From positions 259,405-323,404 of the forward strand of contig CAYQXJ010000002.1 in NCBI GenBank assembly GCA_964421565.1: 64,000 nucleotides of DNA. The letters run 5' to 3'. The position numbers and the translations under genes are program-made. How positions within the stretch are numbered: position 1 is the first letter of the stretch; every line of letters starts with the position of its first letter. Source of the stretch: CAYQXJ01 sp964421565. Lineage in GTDB: Bacteria; Planctomycetota; Brocadiia; SM23-32. Shown piece after piece: positions 25,499 through 34,551 of the stretch. The notes under the pieces were generated by a model. It had not been told where the DNA came from. It worked only from the letters and a program-made list of their open reading frames with translations, and did not search any database.

Positions 25499-25584
25499 CG
25501 CTTTCTCGTGCGGCTACCACATGAGTTACCTTTTTTGTCTCCGGCGGGCGCGTGCCCGCACACTTTTCGACGTTGGAGTTCGCA

Positions 25585-26913
25585 ATGGCGAAGATAGCAT
25601 TCATCGGCGCCGGGAGCCTGGGATTCACTCGCAAGCTGGTGCGCGACTGCCTGACGTTCCCGCTGATGGAGGACGCGACGATAGCCCTGATGGACATTGA
25701 CGAGGATCGTCTGGATTTCGCCGAACGCGCATGCACGGCGATTGTCGAGAAGGGCGACTACCCGGCGCGCGTCGAGGCGACCATGGACCGCAAGGGGGCG
25801 CTGGAGGGGGCGGATGCGGTGCTCTCGACGATTCTGGCGGGTGGCTTTGACGTATGGCGTCACGACATCGAGATCCCGAAGAAGTACGGCGTGGACATCA
25901 ACATCGGTGACACGCGGGGGCCGGCGGGCATTTTCCGCGCGCTGCGGACGATACCGGTGATGCTGGGTATCTGCCGGGACATCGAGGAGGTCTGCCCTGA
26001 CGCCATCTTCCTGAACTACACGAATCCGATGGCGATGCTCTGCCGGGCAATGCAGAGCCAGAGCGAGGTGGAAGTCAGCGGGCTGTGCCACAGCGTGCAG
26101 GGCACGGCGAAGATGCTGGCGAGGTGGATCGGGGCGCAGGAGGACGAGGTAACCTACGTCTGCGGCGGGATCAACCACCAGGCGTGGTATATCGAGTTTG
26201 AGCGCAACGGCCAGGACGCCTATCCCGCGATTCGCGACGCCGTGGAGAACAACGAGGAGGTCTACAGGGAGGAGATCGTCCGCAACGAGATGTTTCTGCA
26301 CCTCGGCTACTACGTTACGGAGTCGAGCGGGCACAACTCCGAGTATAACTGGTGGTTCCGCAAGCGGCCGGAGCTGATCGAGAAGTACTGCCACCCGGGC
26401 ACGGGGTGGAACCCGGGCTACTATGGCTACATCGTGGATGCTTACCACAAGCGCAAGGAGAACTGGAAGCAGGACGTGGAGAAATGGTTCGGAGAGGGTG
26501 CTCCAATCTCGCTTGAGCGCGGGCATGAGTATGCGGCGTACATTATCAACGCCTGCCTGGGTGGCGAGCCGTACGAGTTCAACGGCAACGTTCCGAACAC
26601 TGGCATAATCCCCAACTTGCCAGAAAATGCCTGCGTCGAAGTGCCGGTTCTGGCCAACAAGCGGGGCCTGAACCCCATCTACGTCGGTCCGCTGCCGGCG
26701 CAACTGGCGGCGCTCAACAACATCAACATCGCCAGTGAGGAGATGGCCGTCGAGGCGGCGCTAACAGGTGACCCGCAGAAGGTCTTCCACGCCGTCGCCT
26801 ACGATCCCCTCACGGCCGCCGTGCTCAGCCTGGAGGAGATCAAGGAGATGACGCGCGAGATGCTGGCGATGAATGAGGAACATCTGCCGCAGTTCAGCAG
26901 CGTGAAGCTCTGA
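25585..26913 (+). CDS. Glycoside hydrolase family 4 (alpha-galactosidase/alpha-glucuronidase-like)
   Basis: A 442-residue NAD- and metal-dependent glycosidase that works by transient C3 oxidation and elimination, in the cytoplasm. It has the NAD motif KIAFIGAGSLGF (3-14), FLNYTNPMAML (about 142-152), the metal Cys-His in GLCHSVQGT (C168, H169) and GGINHQAWY (about 195-203). The CHSVQG form is that of the MelA group (alpha-galactosidases and alpha-glucuronidases) rather than the phospho-glycosidases. TTGGAG lies 6 nt before the ATG at 25585. First gene of an operon with SDR (31-nt gap), FAD oxidoreductase and KDPG aldolase, which suggests that the released sugar is a uronate or is oxidised to a sugar acid. 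Confidence 0.88.
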   Translation: MAKIAFIGAGSLGFTRKLVRDCLTFPLMEDATIALMDIDEDRLDFAERACTAIVEKGDYPARVEATMDRKGALEGADAVLSTILAGGFDVWRHDIEIPKKYGVDINIGDTRGPAGIFRALRTIPVMLGICRDIEEVCPDAIFLNYTNPMAMLCRAMQSQSEVEVSGLCHSVQGTAKMLARWIGAQEDEVTYVCGGINHQAWYIEFERNGQDAYPAIRDAVENNEEVYREEIVRNEMFLHLGYYVTESSGHNSEYNWWFRKRPELIEKYCHPGTGWNPGYYGYIVDAYHKRKENWKQDVEKWFGEGAPISLERGHEYAAYIINACLGGEPYEFNGNVPNTGIIPNLPENACVEVPVLANKRGLNPIYVGPLPAQLAALNNINIASEEMAVEAALTGDPQKVFHAVAYDPLTAAVLSLEEIKEMTREMLAMNEEHLPQFSSVKL

Positions 26914-26944
26914 TGGCCCTATTGGACAGGAGGCGCAGCGGAGC

Positions 26945-27742
26945 ATGCAGGCAGAAGGTCGGGTTGCTCTGGTGACGGGCGCTGGGCGCGGCATCGGTCG
27001 GGCGATCGCTTTGCAGCTTGCGGCCCAGGGCTACGTGGTTGGTGTCAACGACATCGTGGCTGACCCGGAGAACCGGGATCAGGGCGCTTACGAGGTCCTC
27101 AACGCCATCCAGGACGCAGGCGGCAGCGCCCAGGTGTATCGCGCGGATATCTCCGACGCGGCCGAGCGGCGGGCCATTATCGAGGCCGTCGCTGACGAGT
27201 TGGGGCGGCTCGACTTGCTGGTCAACAACGCCGGTGTGGCGCCCCGGGAGCGGCTCGATATCCTGAAGAGCACGGAGCAGAGCTACGACCGCGTGATGGA
27301 CGTTAACCTGAAGGGACCACACTTCCTCACGCAACTCGCCGCGCGCCGCATGATCGAGTGGCAGCGCACCGGCCGGATCGAGAAGGCGCGTATCGCCTTC
27401 ATCACGTCCATATCCGCATACACTTCCTCTCCCAGCCGTGGCGAATACTGTATCTCCAAAGCTGGGTTGAGCATGGTGGCGAAGCTGTGGGCCGACCGTC
27501 TGGCGGAGTTCGACATTCCCGTGATCGAGGTGCGGCCGGGGATTGTGGAAACCCCCATGACCGCTGCCGTGAAGGGAAAGTACGACCGGCTGATACTCGA
27601 AGAGGGCCTGCTGCCGATGCGGCGGTGGGGCCGGCCCGAGGACGTTGCACGGGTGATCGGTGCTTTCGGGCGCGGCGACCTCGACTACTCAACCGGAGAA
27701 TCCATCGAGGTCAGCGGTGGCTTCGGCATCCGACGGCTTTGA
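26945..27742 (+). CDS. Short-chain dehydrogenase/reductase, sugar-type
   Basis: A 265-residue classical SDR using NAD(P)H. The cofactor motif is VTGAGRGIGRAIA (10-22), NNAGV lies near residue 97, the catalytic Ser is in ITSISAYTSS and the Tyr-x-x-x-Lys is YCISK near 173. An unusual insert EWQRTGRIEKARIAF precedes the Ser strand. AGGAGG supports the ATG. In this operon it could oxidise the sugar released by the GH4 enzyme; FabG-like or glucose-dehydrogenase-like annotation would be equally possible from sequence alone. Confidence 0.85.
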   Translation: MQAEGRVALVTGAGRGIGRAIALQLAAQGYVVGVNDIVADPENRDQGAYEVLNAIQDAGGSAQVYRADISDAAERRAIIEAVADELGRLDLLVNNAGVAPRERLDILKSTEQSYDRVMDVNLKGPHFLTQLAARRMIEWQRTGRIEKARIAFITSISAYTSSPSRGEYCISKAGLSMVAKLWADRLAEFDIPVIEVRPGIVETPMTAAVKGKYDRLILEEGLLPMRRWGRPEDVARVIGAFGRGDLDYSTGESIEVSGGFGIRRL

Positions 27743-27821
27743 GGACCGCTGCCGCGCGCGCCCTGCTGGCCGACAGTGGAGGCGGTGCAGCCCGGGGCCC
27801 GTGCTGCCTGATGGAGGCGAG

Positions 27822-29897
27822 ATGATCGCGCAAAGTGAAGTGCAGATGGCTGGCATGGCGCTGCCCGTCTACTCGCTGAACACGGTGGTCGTGGGAAGCG
27901 GAGCGGCAGGGCTGAACTGCGCAGCGCGCTTGTTCCGCGAGATGGAGGAGATAGGCGCCGAGGATCCCCGCTGCGAGGTCGCCGTGGTGACTATCGGCAT
28001 GGGAACTGGCACCAGCCACAATGCCGGCTCTGACAAACAGACCTATTACAAGCTCGGAATGCAGGGGGAAGAGGGCGACACGGCTCTCGACTTCGCGCGC
28101 ACCCTCACCGCCGCCGGCTGTTGCCACGGCGATGTGGCGCTTGTGGAGGGCGAGAACAGCCTGCGCTCGTTCTACCGTCTGGCTGACCTCGGCGTGCCCT
28201 TCCCGCACAACGAACGCGGCGGCTTCGTGGGCTATAAGACCGACCACGATCCTCGCCAGCGCGCCACCAGCGCCGGACCGTGGACTTCGCGCTTCATGGT
28301 CCGCAAGCTCGCGGCCGAGCTGCGGCGCTACGGTGTGCAGGTGTTCGACGGTTACTACATGCTCGCCGTCCTCACCGATGAGAGCGGCGCGCGGGGCCTG
28401 CTGTGCTGCGAAATAGCCCGCGAGACGGAAAGCGACCACGGACTGGTGCTTTTCAACTGCCGCAACGTGGTCGTCGCAGGGGGCGGGCCTGGTGAGCTCT
28501 ATGCGATTTCGGTCTATCCGAAAGGACAGATGGGACCGTACGCGGCCCTTCTGGAGGCTGGCGCGATCGCCCAGAACCTGGCTGAACTTCAGTTCGGAAT
28601 CGCCAGTCTGGAGCCGCGCTGGAACCTGTCTGGCACCTACCAGCAGGTGATCCCCCGTTATTACAGCACCGACGCCGACGGTGGCGACGTGCAGGAGTTC
28701 CTGAACCCCTGGTTCGGGTCGATGGGCGAGCTGGCCACCGCCGTGTTTCTGAAGGGCTACCAGTGGCCGTTCGACCCGCAGAAGCTGCCGGGCTCCTCGG
28801 TCATCGACCTGCTGGTGCAGCAGGAGTCGGTGAGACGCGGACGTCGCGTGTGGATGGACTTCGCCCATAATCCGTACGCTACAGGTGGTTTGCAGGAATT
28901 CAGCTTCGACGCATTGGGCGACGAAGCGCGCAAGTACCTGGAGAATTCCGGTGCCCTCCAGGCCACGCCCATCGAACGGCTCGATCACATGAACCGGCCG
29001 AGCGTCAAGCTGTATCGTCAGATGGGCGTGGACCTGTGGAAGGAACCGATCGAGATCGGCGTCTGCTGCCAGCACTGCAACGGCGGCTTCGGGGTGGACA
29101 TCTGGTGGGAGACGAATGTTCGGCGTCTGTTCGTGATCGGTGAACTGGCGGGCACCCACGGCGTGAAGCGACCGGGCGGCTCGGCGCTCAACAGCGGGCA
29201 GGTCGGCGCTCTGCGTGCCGCGCAGCGCATCGCGCACGTGCACTCTCAACAGCCGATGCCCCTTACCAACTTTGCAAAAGTCTCCTCTCCATTTGTGGAG
29301 ACGGCACTGGAGCGCATTCGTTGGGTGCAGGCGGCGGGGCCCGGCACGACGAGCGACAAGGCAAAGTCGGCGATACAGCATAGGATGAGCGCCTATGCAG
29401 GCGTTGTGCGCTCCACCGAAGGTGTCCGCAAGGCCCTGCTGGAGGCAGAGCGCGAGTGGAAAGAAGCCCTGGAGGCGGGGCTGCGGCCGGCTGGGGCCGG
29501 CTACCTGGGGGCATTACAAGTGCGTGAACTTGCGCTGACTCAGCGTGCATTCCTGCACATCGTGTTGGCCTTGCTGGAGCGCGGCAGCGGCTCTCGGGGC
29601 TCCCACATGGTCGCAGATCCGTCGGGCCGATTGCCGCACCCCGACCTCGGCGACGAATGGCGCTTCCTGCCCGAGAATGAGTCCTTGCGCGATGAAATCC
29701 TCCAGGTACGATATGATGCCGCGGCTGATGCTTTCACGGTGGAAGCGCTGCCGGTGCGCGGATTCCCGGGTGGCGACTATTGGTTTGAGAACACCTGGGC
29801 GGAGTTCCGTCAGGGTCGTGTGTACACGAAGGGGGGCTCCGAACGGCCGCGCCCTCACAGCGCATATTCCGACGAGGAAAGCTACAAGGGCGGTTGA
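27822..29897 (+). CDS. FAD-dependent oxidoreductase, fumarate reductase/succinate dehydrogenase flavoprotein type
   Basis: A 691-residue flavoprotein of the FAD_binding_2 fold. The dinucleotide motif is VVVGSGAAGLNCAARL (22-37); FNCRNVVVAGGGPGELYAIS near 210-230 is the second FAD strand, and FVIGELAGTHGVKRPGGSALNSG near 440-462 matches the conserved FAD-binding tail. Residues about 490-600 form the helical C-terminal region with GSRGSHM, like the SDH/Frd/aspartate oxidase family. It is longer than L-aspartate oxidase and no iron-sulfur or membrane subunit gene is next to it. GGAGG 4 nt before ATG 27822 sets the start. Its operon suggests oxidation of a sugar derivative; electron acceptor unknown. 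Confidence 0.82.
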   Translation: MIAQSEVQMAGMALPVYSLNTVVVGSGAAGLNCAARLFREMEEIGAEDPRCEVAVVTIGMGTGTSHNAGSDKQTYYKLGMQGEEGDTALDFARTLTAAGCCHGDVALVEGENSLRSFYRLADLGVPFPHNERGGFVGYKTDHDPRQRATSAGPWTSRFMVRKLAAELRRYGVQVFDGYYMLAVLTDESGARGLLCCEIARETESDHGLVLFNCRNVVVAGGGPGELYAISVYPKGQMGPYAALLEAGAIAQNLAELQFGIASLEPRWNLSGTYQQVIPRYYSTDADGGDVQEFLNPWFGSMGELATAVFLKGYQWPFDPQKLPGSSVIDLLVQQESVRRGRRVWMDFAHNPYATGGLQEFSFDALGDEARKYLENSGALQATPIERLDHMNRPSVKLYRQMGVDLWKEPIEIGVCCQHCNGGFGVDIWWETNVRRLFVIGELAGTHGVKRPGGSALNSGQVGALRAAQRIAHVHSQQPMPLTNFAKVSSPFVETALERIRWVQAAGPGTTSDKAKSAIQHRMSAYAGVVRSTEGVRKALLEAEREWKEALEAGLRPAGAGYLGALQVRELALTQRAFLHIVLALLERGSGSRGSHMVADPSGRLPHPDLGDEWRFLPENESLRDEILQVRYDAAADAFTVEALPVRGFPGGDYWFENTWAEFRQGRVYTKGGSERPRPHSAYSDEESYKGG

Positions 29898-29930
29898 GGA
29901 CACTCAAGCAAAGAGGAACGGCCTTCTGCC

Positions 29931-30608
29931 ATGGCACGATTCGACAGGTTATCCGTCTTGAATACCATGTTGGACGCGGGCCTCGTGCCCGTTTTTTACA
30001 ACGGGGACTTTGAGGTTGCCCGGCGCGTTGTGAGTGCCTGTGCCGAGGGCGGGGCGCCGGTGGTCGAGTTCACCAACCGGGGCGACCGCGCCATCAACGT
30101 GTTCAGGCAGCTTGCCGAATGGTGCGAGGCCGAGCGTCCGGATGTGATGCTTGGAGTAGGTTCGGTGGTGGACGCGCCGACGGCCGGTCTCTATATTGCC
30201 GCCGGTGCGGCCTTCGTTGTAGGACCCGTTCTAAACCCTGATATAGCAAGGCTTTGCAATCGCCGTCAGATCGCATACAGCCCCGGTTGTGGAAGCGTGA
30301 GCGAGATCAGCCAGGCGCAAGAACTCGGCTGCGAGATCATCAAGGTGTTCCCCGGCAACCAGGTCGGCGGGCCGGCGTTCATCAAGTCAGTGCTCGGACC
30401 GATGCCGTGGACGCGTCTGATGCCGACGGGCGGCGTGACCGCCGAGCAGGAGAATGTAAGAGGCTGGATCGGCGCCGGCGCAGCATGTCTGGGCATGGGC
30501 AGCAAGCTTGTGCCCAAGGACCTGGTGGCTGCGGGAGACTGGACAGAGATCAGCGAGAACGTACGCCGCGTGTTGGCCTGGATCCGCGAGGCCCGGGAGG
30601 AGGGTTGA
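29931..30608 (+). CDS. KDPG/KHG aldolase (2-keto-3-deoxy-6-phosphogluconate aldolase family)
   Basis: A 225-residue class I aldolase that splits 2-keto-3-deoxy-sugar acids (or phosphates) to pyruvate and an aldehyde. The Glu of VVEFTNRG (E46) and the Schiff-base Lys of CEIIKVFPGN (K138) are present, with LMPTGGVTAE as the phosphate-binding loop. Length fits the family (210-225). Last gene of the GH4 operon, 33 nt after the flavoprotein gene; it suggests that the pathway passes through a 2-keto-3-deoxy acid, but no dehydratase or kinase gene is present locally. Confidence 0.92.
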   Translation: MARFDRLSVLNTMLDAGLVPVFYNGDFEVARRVVSACAEGGAPVVEFTNRGDRAINVFRQLAEWCEAERPDVMLGVGSVVDAPTAGLYIAAGAAFVVGPVLNPDIARLCNRRQIAYSPGCGSVSEISQAQELGCEIIKVFPGNQVGGPAFIKSVLGPMPWTRLMPTGGVTAEQENVRGWIGAGAACLGMGSKLVPKDLVAAGDWTEISENVRRVLAWIREAREEG

Positions 30609-30641
30609 CCGCCGGGTAGGGAGTGCCGGTGCGCCTGGCGT

Positions 30642-32021
30642 TCACTCCAGGTAACCGAGCGCTCGCAGGTGTTCCATTACTTCCTCGTCCACGTCCGAGG
30701 ATGCGGTTTCCAGGTCATGGCGGGGCAACCGTGCACCATAGGTCTGCACCGGCTGTAGAGGTGGGTGCTTCCGCTGGAAGTCATCCGTCAGTGCCTCCTC
30801 CAGGCAGCGCCCCTCAAGCTCACGCGAGGGCGGATACCCAAGGATGCGCATTGCGGTTGGGAAAACGTCGTAAACACTTGCTTGCTCTACGACAGCCCCG
30901 GCCTCGAACTCCTTCCCGTAAGCGTAGATGACACCGGGCGGCTCGCCCCGCGCGTGGCCGTATTCCCTGCGTCCCGGCTGATAGCCGAATCCGTGGTCGC
31001 TCATCACGAGCAGACTGTCTTCCTCGTCCATCAGTTCCAGCACGCCACCAACCATGTCGTCTGCCATGCGGTAAGCCAGAGGCACCACGTTTCCGAACCG
31101 GCGGCGGTCTTGCTGCGGCACCTCTACGTCGCGAGAGGTCGGCATGTACTGGAAAGCGCAATGCTGAGCCACGTCCGGCGCCCGCAGATAGAGCGCCGCC
31201 AGGTCGAGCTCGGGCCACTGCGCGTGGCAGTGGCGGAATGTGCGCCAGGCGGTCAGGTCGCCGCTGATCAGGAACCGCAGTTCGCCGTCGACCGAATGGT
31301 GCACGTAGGCACGGTTGACGAACTCATCGAACTCCTCGTCGCCGAGGTTCACGAACTGGCGGATGCGATCGTGGTCCACCTGGTCTGGCGGCACGATGAG
31401 CGGCCGCAGCTCATCGAGCAGGGAGTCGGGGTACGTCAGATTGGTGGTCTTCTGCTCCTCGCGTCCTCGGGCGGCGGCACGCCAGTAGTGGAGCCTGTCG
31501 GAGACGATGAAGCCGTTAACCGGCTCGGCGGGCCATGTGTGCCACCAGTTCACGACGCCTACGCGCCCGCCCGCCTCGCTCACCAGGCCCCACAGGGTCT
31601 TGGCGCGGATGTGCCGTCCGTCCAGCAGGCGCCCCTGCATCAACCCTAAGCGCATCAGTGCCTTGATGATGTGACGCAGGAACAGTCGTTTCATTCTGCG
31701 CACGGCCGAGCGGCTGATGTGCCGACCGAGCAGGCTGTAATAGTCGAATCCGTCGATCCCATGATCGGCGTAATGACGGCCGGTCGCAATGGAGGTCCAG
31801 AGCAGCGCCGAGTTCGTCGGCGTTACCGTGCTCAGCATGCCATGTGCGCCCTCGTCGGCGAGGCGGCTCAGGTTCGGCAGTTCGCCATTCTCGGACATTG
31901 GTCGCACCAGATCGGGGCTCATTCCGTCAATCCCCAGCAGGTACAGCGTTCCCTCCCGCCTGCACGCCGGTTGAACGGGATGGGCGACCGATGTCTGGCT
32001 GGAAATATCGGGTGCGGCCAT
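30642..32021 (-). CDS. Type I phosphodiesterase/nucleotide pyrophosphatase-family protein
   Basis: A 459-residue alkaline phosphatase-fold hydrolase. Metal and nucleophile motifs are YLLGIDGMSPDLV (about 28-40), STVTPTNSALLWTSIATGRH (about 62-80, Thr/Asn nucleophile region), LLVMSDHGFGYQPG (about 350) and YGHARGEPPG. This fits the COG3379-like group that hydrolyses phosphate or phosphonate diesters. No signal peptide from the ATG at 32021; an upstream start at 32084 would add an unconvincing tail. Third gene of a minus operon after creatininase-like and membrane glycosyltransferase genes, so a role in envelope glycan or lipid turnover is plausible. Confidence 0.8.
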   Translation of the reverse strand: MAAPDISSQTSVAHPVQPACRREGTLYLLGIDGMSPDLVRPMSENGELPNLSRLADEGAHGMLSTVTPTNSALLWTSIATGRHYADHGIDGFDYYSLLGRHISRSAVRRMKRLFLRHIIKALMRLGLMQGRLLDGRHIRAKTLWGLVSEAGGRVGVVNWWHTWPAEPVNGFIVSDRLHYWRAAARGREEQKTTNLTYPDSLLDELRPLIVPPDQVDHDRIRQFVNLGDEEFDEFVNRAYVHHSVDGELRFLISGDLTAWRTFRHCHAQWPELDLAALYLRAPDVAQHCAFQYMPTSRDVEVPQQDRRRFGNVVPLAYRMADDMVGGVLELMDEEDSLLVMSDHGFGYQPGRREYGHARGEPPGVIYAYGKEFEAGAVVEQASVYDVFPTAMRILGYPPSRELEGRCLEEALTDDFQRKHPPLQPVQTYGARLPRHDLETASSDVDEEVMEHLRALGYLE

Positions 32022-32108
32022 GGGCCTGTCACGGGTGGAAGTTGTGAAGACGCCAATGTAACGGGTAGGAGCGCGCAGAATCAAGACAGTCCTTGTCGGG
32101 AAGCCGCT

Positions 32109-33692
32109 TCACGAGCCGGCGGGCAGCGCGCGGCCTTCCGGGGGCATTGACAGGTCATAGAGCCAGAGGCGGGCCTTGCGGCGTCGCAGGCGCGCCAGCG
32201 GCCGTCCGATCTGGTCCAGGTGACTACGGAGCAGGCCGAATTCGTCTTCGTACGGATGCGAGAGTACGACCCAAACCCGTTCGCGGCCGGCAAGCCGGTC
32301 GAGTTCGCGAAGGTAGAGCCCGGGCTCGGATCGTGCCCGTGTCCCAATGATTACATGGGCGCCGTTCAGCGGGAACCGGGCCCGGTAGTAAAGCAGAGCC
32401 GGCTCGGCGGCGTAGTACACGTACACCGTGTCGCCCGGGCGTGCCCGTTCATCCAGCTCAGCCAGGATCGGGCGCAGTTGCTCCCCGGGGACGGGATGCA
32501 GGCTGACGAGCGCCGCGATGCGCAGAGGCCGGCCGAGCAGCAGGGCTCCCAGCAGGAGCGCCGCCGCGATTCCCCAACCTCGTCCCCACTGCCGGCAGAC
32601 CGTGTGCCCGGCCCGCTCTGCACCGAAACTCAACGGCAGGACAACCGTCGGCGCAAGGAATAAGAGCAAGCGGTGCCCGAAGGGGTAGCGTTGCAGGCCG
32701 GAGGCCAGGAGCGCAAAGGCGACCGGCAGCAGGATCAGGCATGCCGCACGTCGATGCTGTTGCGTCATAACTATGCCACCCGCAACACAGATTGGCAGTG
32801 CGAGCCACGGAAGCCCCAGCCCCGCCGCACGGGTCATGAGTAGCTCCCCGGCGCGGGCGAACCAACCCAGCTCGGCCAGACTCGTCGGCGGCAGGGGCAT
32901 GAACGCTTCACGCCAGAACTCCAGCAGGTAGCGGTTGGCGGCGAGAAACCGTAGCGATACGCTGTAACAGAGCCCGAAGCTTGCGAGCCATACCAGCCCC
33001 AAAGCTGCGACGGCCGCCCGCCGGGAGCGACCATGACCGTCGAGTGCACGCAGTGCCAGGGCCACGCCCGCTGCGCCGAGGATGAACACCGAGGGATGAG
33101 AGAACCAGACGGCAGCCATGCCCGCGCCGCCGAGGACGACAAGAGACGGACCTGAAAGTCCACTGTCGAGGGCGCGCAACACGAGCCAGAATAGCACGAG
33201 GGCCACCAGAACGTCGCTCGAATACTGCTTGGCTTCCGATGCGTAGCGCAAAAGCGGCCACGAAACCGCGAAAAGCAGCAGAGCAAAGGGCACGGCGAGG
33301 GCAGGAAGCAGGCGCTTTGCGACTGCTCGGAAGAACAGCAAGGAGCTGAGGGCGCAGAGCAGAGGCACGAGGCGGAGCGCATACTCCGAGTGTCCGAGGA
33401 CTGCCGTACAGCTCTTGGTCGCCAGCAGGAACCCTGGAGGCGCGCCCTGATTGTAGTCCAGCGGCTGAAGCAGTCCGGCCCAGGACCGGTTGATGATGTT
33501 CAGGGCAAGGGCCGCTTCGTCGTGCCAGAGCGAGCGATTGGCGGCGAACTGTCGAACGCGCAGGGCACCCCCGAGAACGACCAGCGCCCAGCCCAAACGG
33601 GGCGATCGGTAGGCCCGGGCGACCGCGCTCAGTCGGCCTTCAGCCGTTTGCGGCCTGTTCGTCGGACCTGCATGTGTGCTTAAACCATCCAC
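32109..33692 (-). CDS. Membrane glycosyltransferase (GT39/ArnT-like)
   Basis: A 527-residue inner-membrane protein with about 11 hydrophobic helices and a soluble C-terminal part. RSLWHDEAALALNIINRS (about 52-70) holds the catalytic Asp-Glu of the first periplasmic loop, and RYASEAKQYSSD (about 150) is the other conserved loop of GT-C enzymes that use polyprenyl-phosphate sugars. It begins with GTG at 33692, overlapping the creatininase-like gene by 13 nt. The acceptor (lipid A, protein or polymer) cannot be told. Confidence 0.82.
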   Translation of the reverse strand: MDGLSTHAGPTNRPQTAEGRLSAVARAYRSPRLGWALVVLGGALRVRQFAANRSLWHDEAALALNIINRSWAGLLQPLDYNQGAPPGFLLATKSCTAVLGHSEYALRLVPLLCALSSLLFFRAVAKRLLPALAVPFALLLFAVSWPLLRYASEAKQYSSDVLVALVLFWLVLRALDSGLSGPSLVVLGGAGMAAVWFSHPSVFILGAAGVALALRALDGHGRSRRAAVAALGLVWLASFGLCYSVSLRFLAANRYLLEFWREAFMPLPPTSLAELGWFARAGELLMTRAAGLGLPWLALPICVAGGIVMTQQHRRAACLILLPVAFALLASGLQRYPFGHRLLLFLAPTVVLPLSFGAERAGHTVCRQWGRGWGIAAALLLGALLLGRPLRIAALVSLHPVPGEQLRPILAELDERARPGDTVYVYYAAEPALLYYRARFPLNGAHVIIGTRARSEPGLYLRELDRLAGRERVWVVLSHPYEDEFGLLRSHLDQIGRPLARLRRRKARLWLYDLSMPPEGRALPAGS

Positions 33693-34408
33693 CAGTGCCC
33701 CGGTTCGATCCTTTCCAGGCTGAACTCGCGATGCTCCGGGGGCAGGCCCTGCAGCAGCTCATGCGCTTTGCGCCCGATAGCGTCGGCAGCGAGTGCGGCG
33801 TTGCGCTGGCCGACCTCGGCCGAGGCATGCTCTCGTGGGTCGAGCCCGCCGATGCCGTCGGGCGGTTCCATGTTCGGCGCCAGGGGGCCTTCTCCCAGTT
33901 CGTCCATGTCCACCCTTTCGGGGTAGAAGAACATCATGTTCGATGTCTCCCACTTCGCCGCGTGGTCAGTGCTGGACTCCTGGCACTGGCTGAGTGTGAC
34001 CTCCCAGAGACCGACTCCCGCGCACGTGCCGTCGGCCGTCACAGGCTCAAGCGCCTGTTCGATCATCTCGATCTGCTCGCGCACGTTGTGCCCCGACACC
34101 CCCACGATGACGCGGGCGCCGGTCTGTTTAAGGCGTGCGAACAAGTGACTGTAGGCAGGGACCATGTGCTCCCGGGGAAAGCCGCTGTGGAGCCACTGGG
34201 ACGGATAGACGACGCCGCCGTGGGTCTCGGCGCACTTGACCAGGATGGCGTGCGCCTTCAGTGCGTCGTTGCCGAGGGGCAAGTGGCGGCCGTGCCACTC
34301 GATCAGGCCGAAGGGCACATAGACTGCCGGAAACCGACGCAACGCGGCCTCGAGCTGCCCCGGCCGCATGAACTGCATCTGCACGTCACGGGAGAGACGG
34401 TTGTCCAT
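33680..34408 (-). CDS. Creatininase-family amidohydrolase
   Basis: A 242-residue metal-dependent amidase related to creatininase and MftE. The signature GLIEWHGRHLPLGND (about residues 38-52) gives the Glu-x-His and Asp ligands, followed by VVYPSQWLHSGFPREHM and IVGVSGHNVREQ (about 115). The usual final Glu (AGHAGExET) is changed to a DHAAKWETSNMM pattern that keeps Glu-Thr-Ser. Natural substrates range from cyclic amides to formamido-pyrimidines; this one is unknown. GGGAAGG 7 nt before ATG supports the start. First gene of the creatininase-GT-phosphodiesterase operon. Confidence 0.85.
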   Translation of the reverse strand: MDNRLSRDVQMQFMRPGQLEAALRRFPAVYVPFGLIEWHGRHLPLGNDALKAHAILVKCAETHGGVVYPSQWLHSGFPREHMVPAYSHLFARLKQTGARVIVGVSGHNVREQIEMIEQALEPVTADGTCAGVGLWEVTLSQCQESSTDHAAKWETSNMMFFYPERVDMDELGEGPLAPNMEPPDGIGGLDPREHASAEVGQRNAALAADAIGRKAHELLQGLPPEHREFSLERIEPGHWWMV

Positions 34409-34440
34409 GGCGGACCTTCCCAGAGAATACGATCGCCGAC

Positions 34441-34469
34441 AGCCTACCGTTGGCCCGCACCTGCGGCAA
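34441..34469 (-). promoter_or_regulatory. Possible promoter of the creatininase operon
   Basis: Minus strand: TTGCCG (34469-34464), 17-nt spacer, TAGGCT (34446-34441). Back-to-back with the sulfatase promoter at 34481-34508. Confidence 0.4.
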
Positions 34470-34480
34470 GGTCCGGCCGG

Positions 34481-34508
34481 TTGCCATATCACGACAAGCA
34501 GCTATAAT
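34481..34508 (+). promoter_or_regulatory. Promoter of the second sulfatase gene
   Basis: TTGCCA (34481-34486), 16-nt spacer, perfect TATAAT (34503-34508), 44 nt before the ATG. Confidence 0.6.
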
Positions 34509-34551
34509 CTTCTCGTCACACGTCAGAACCTCTCCAACGAGGGAAGTCGCC

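Larger units (their letters stand above)
24861..25584. other. 724-nt intergenic region with repeats and hairpins
   Basis: No supportable gene; the open frames are Arg/Pro-rich. It contains an imperfect direct repeat (25055-25080 and 25171-25197), two perfect GC hairpins (25104-25118 and 25143-25162) and the promoter of the GH4 operon (25470-25498). Confidence 0.5.

Noticed and set aside
25348..26703. 451-codon minus-strand frame opposite the GH4 gene
   Set aside because: GH4 NAD, Cys-His and Asn motifs on the plus strand make this a shadow.
27711..29381. 556-codon minus-strand frame opposite the flavoprotein gene
   Set aside because: FAD motifs and ribosome binding site are on the plus strand.
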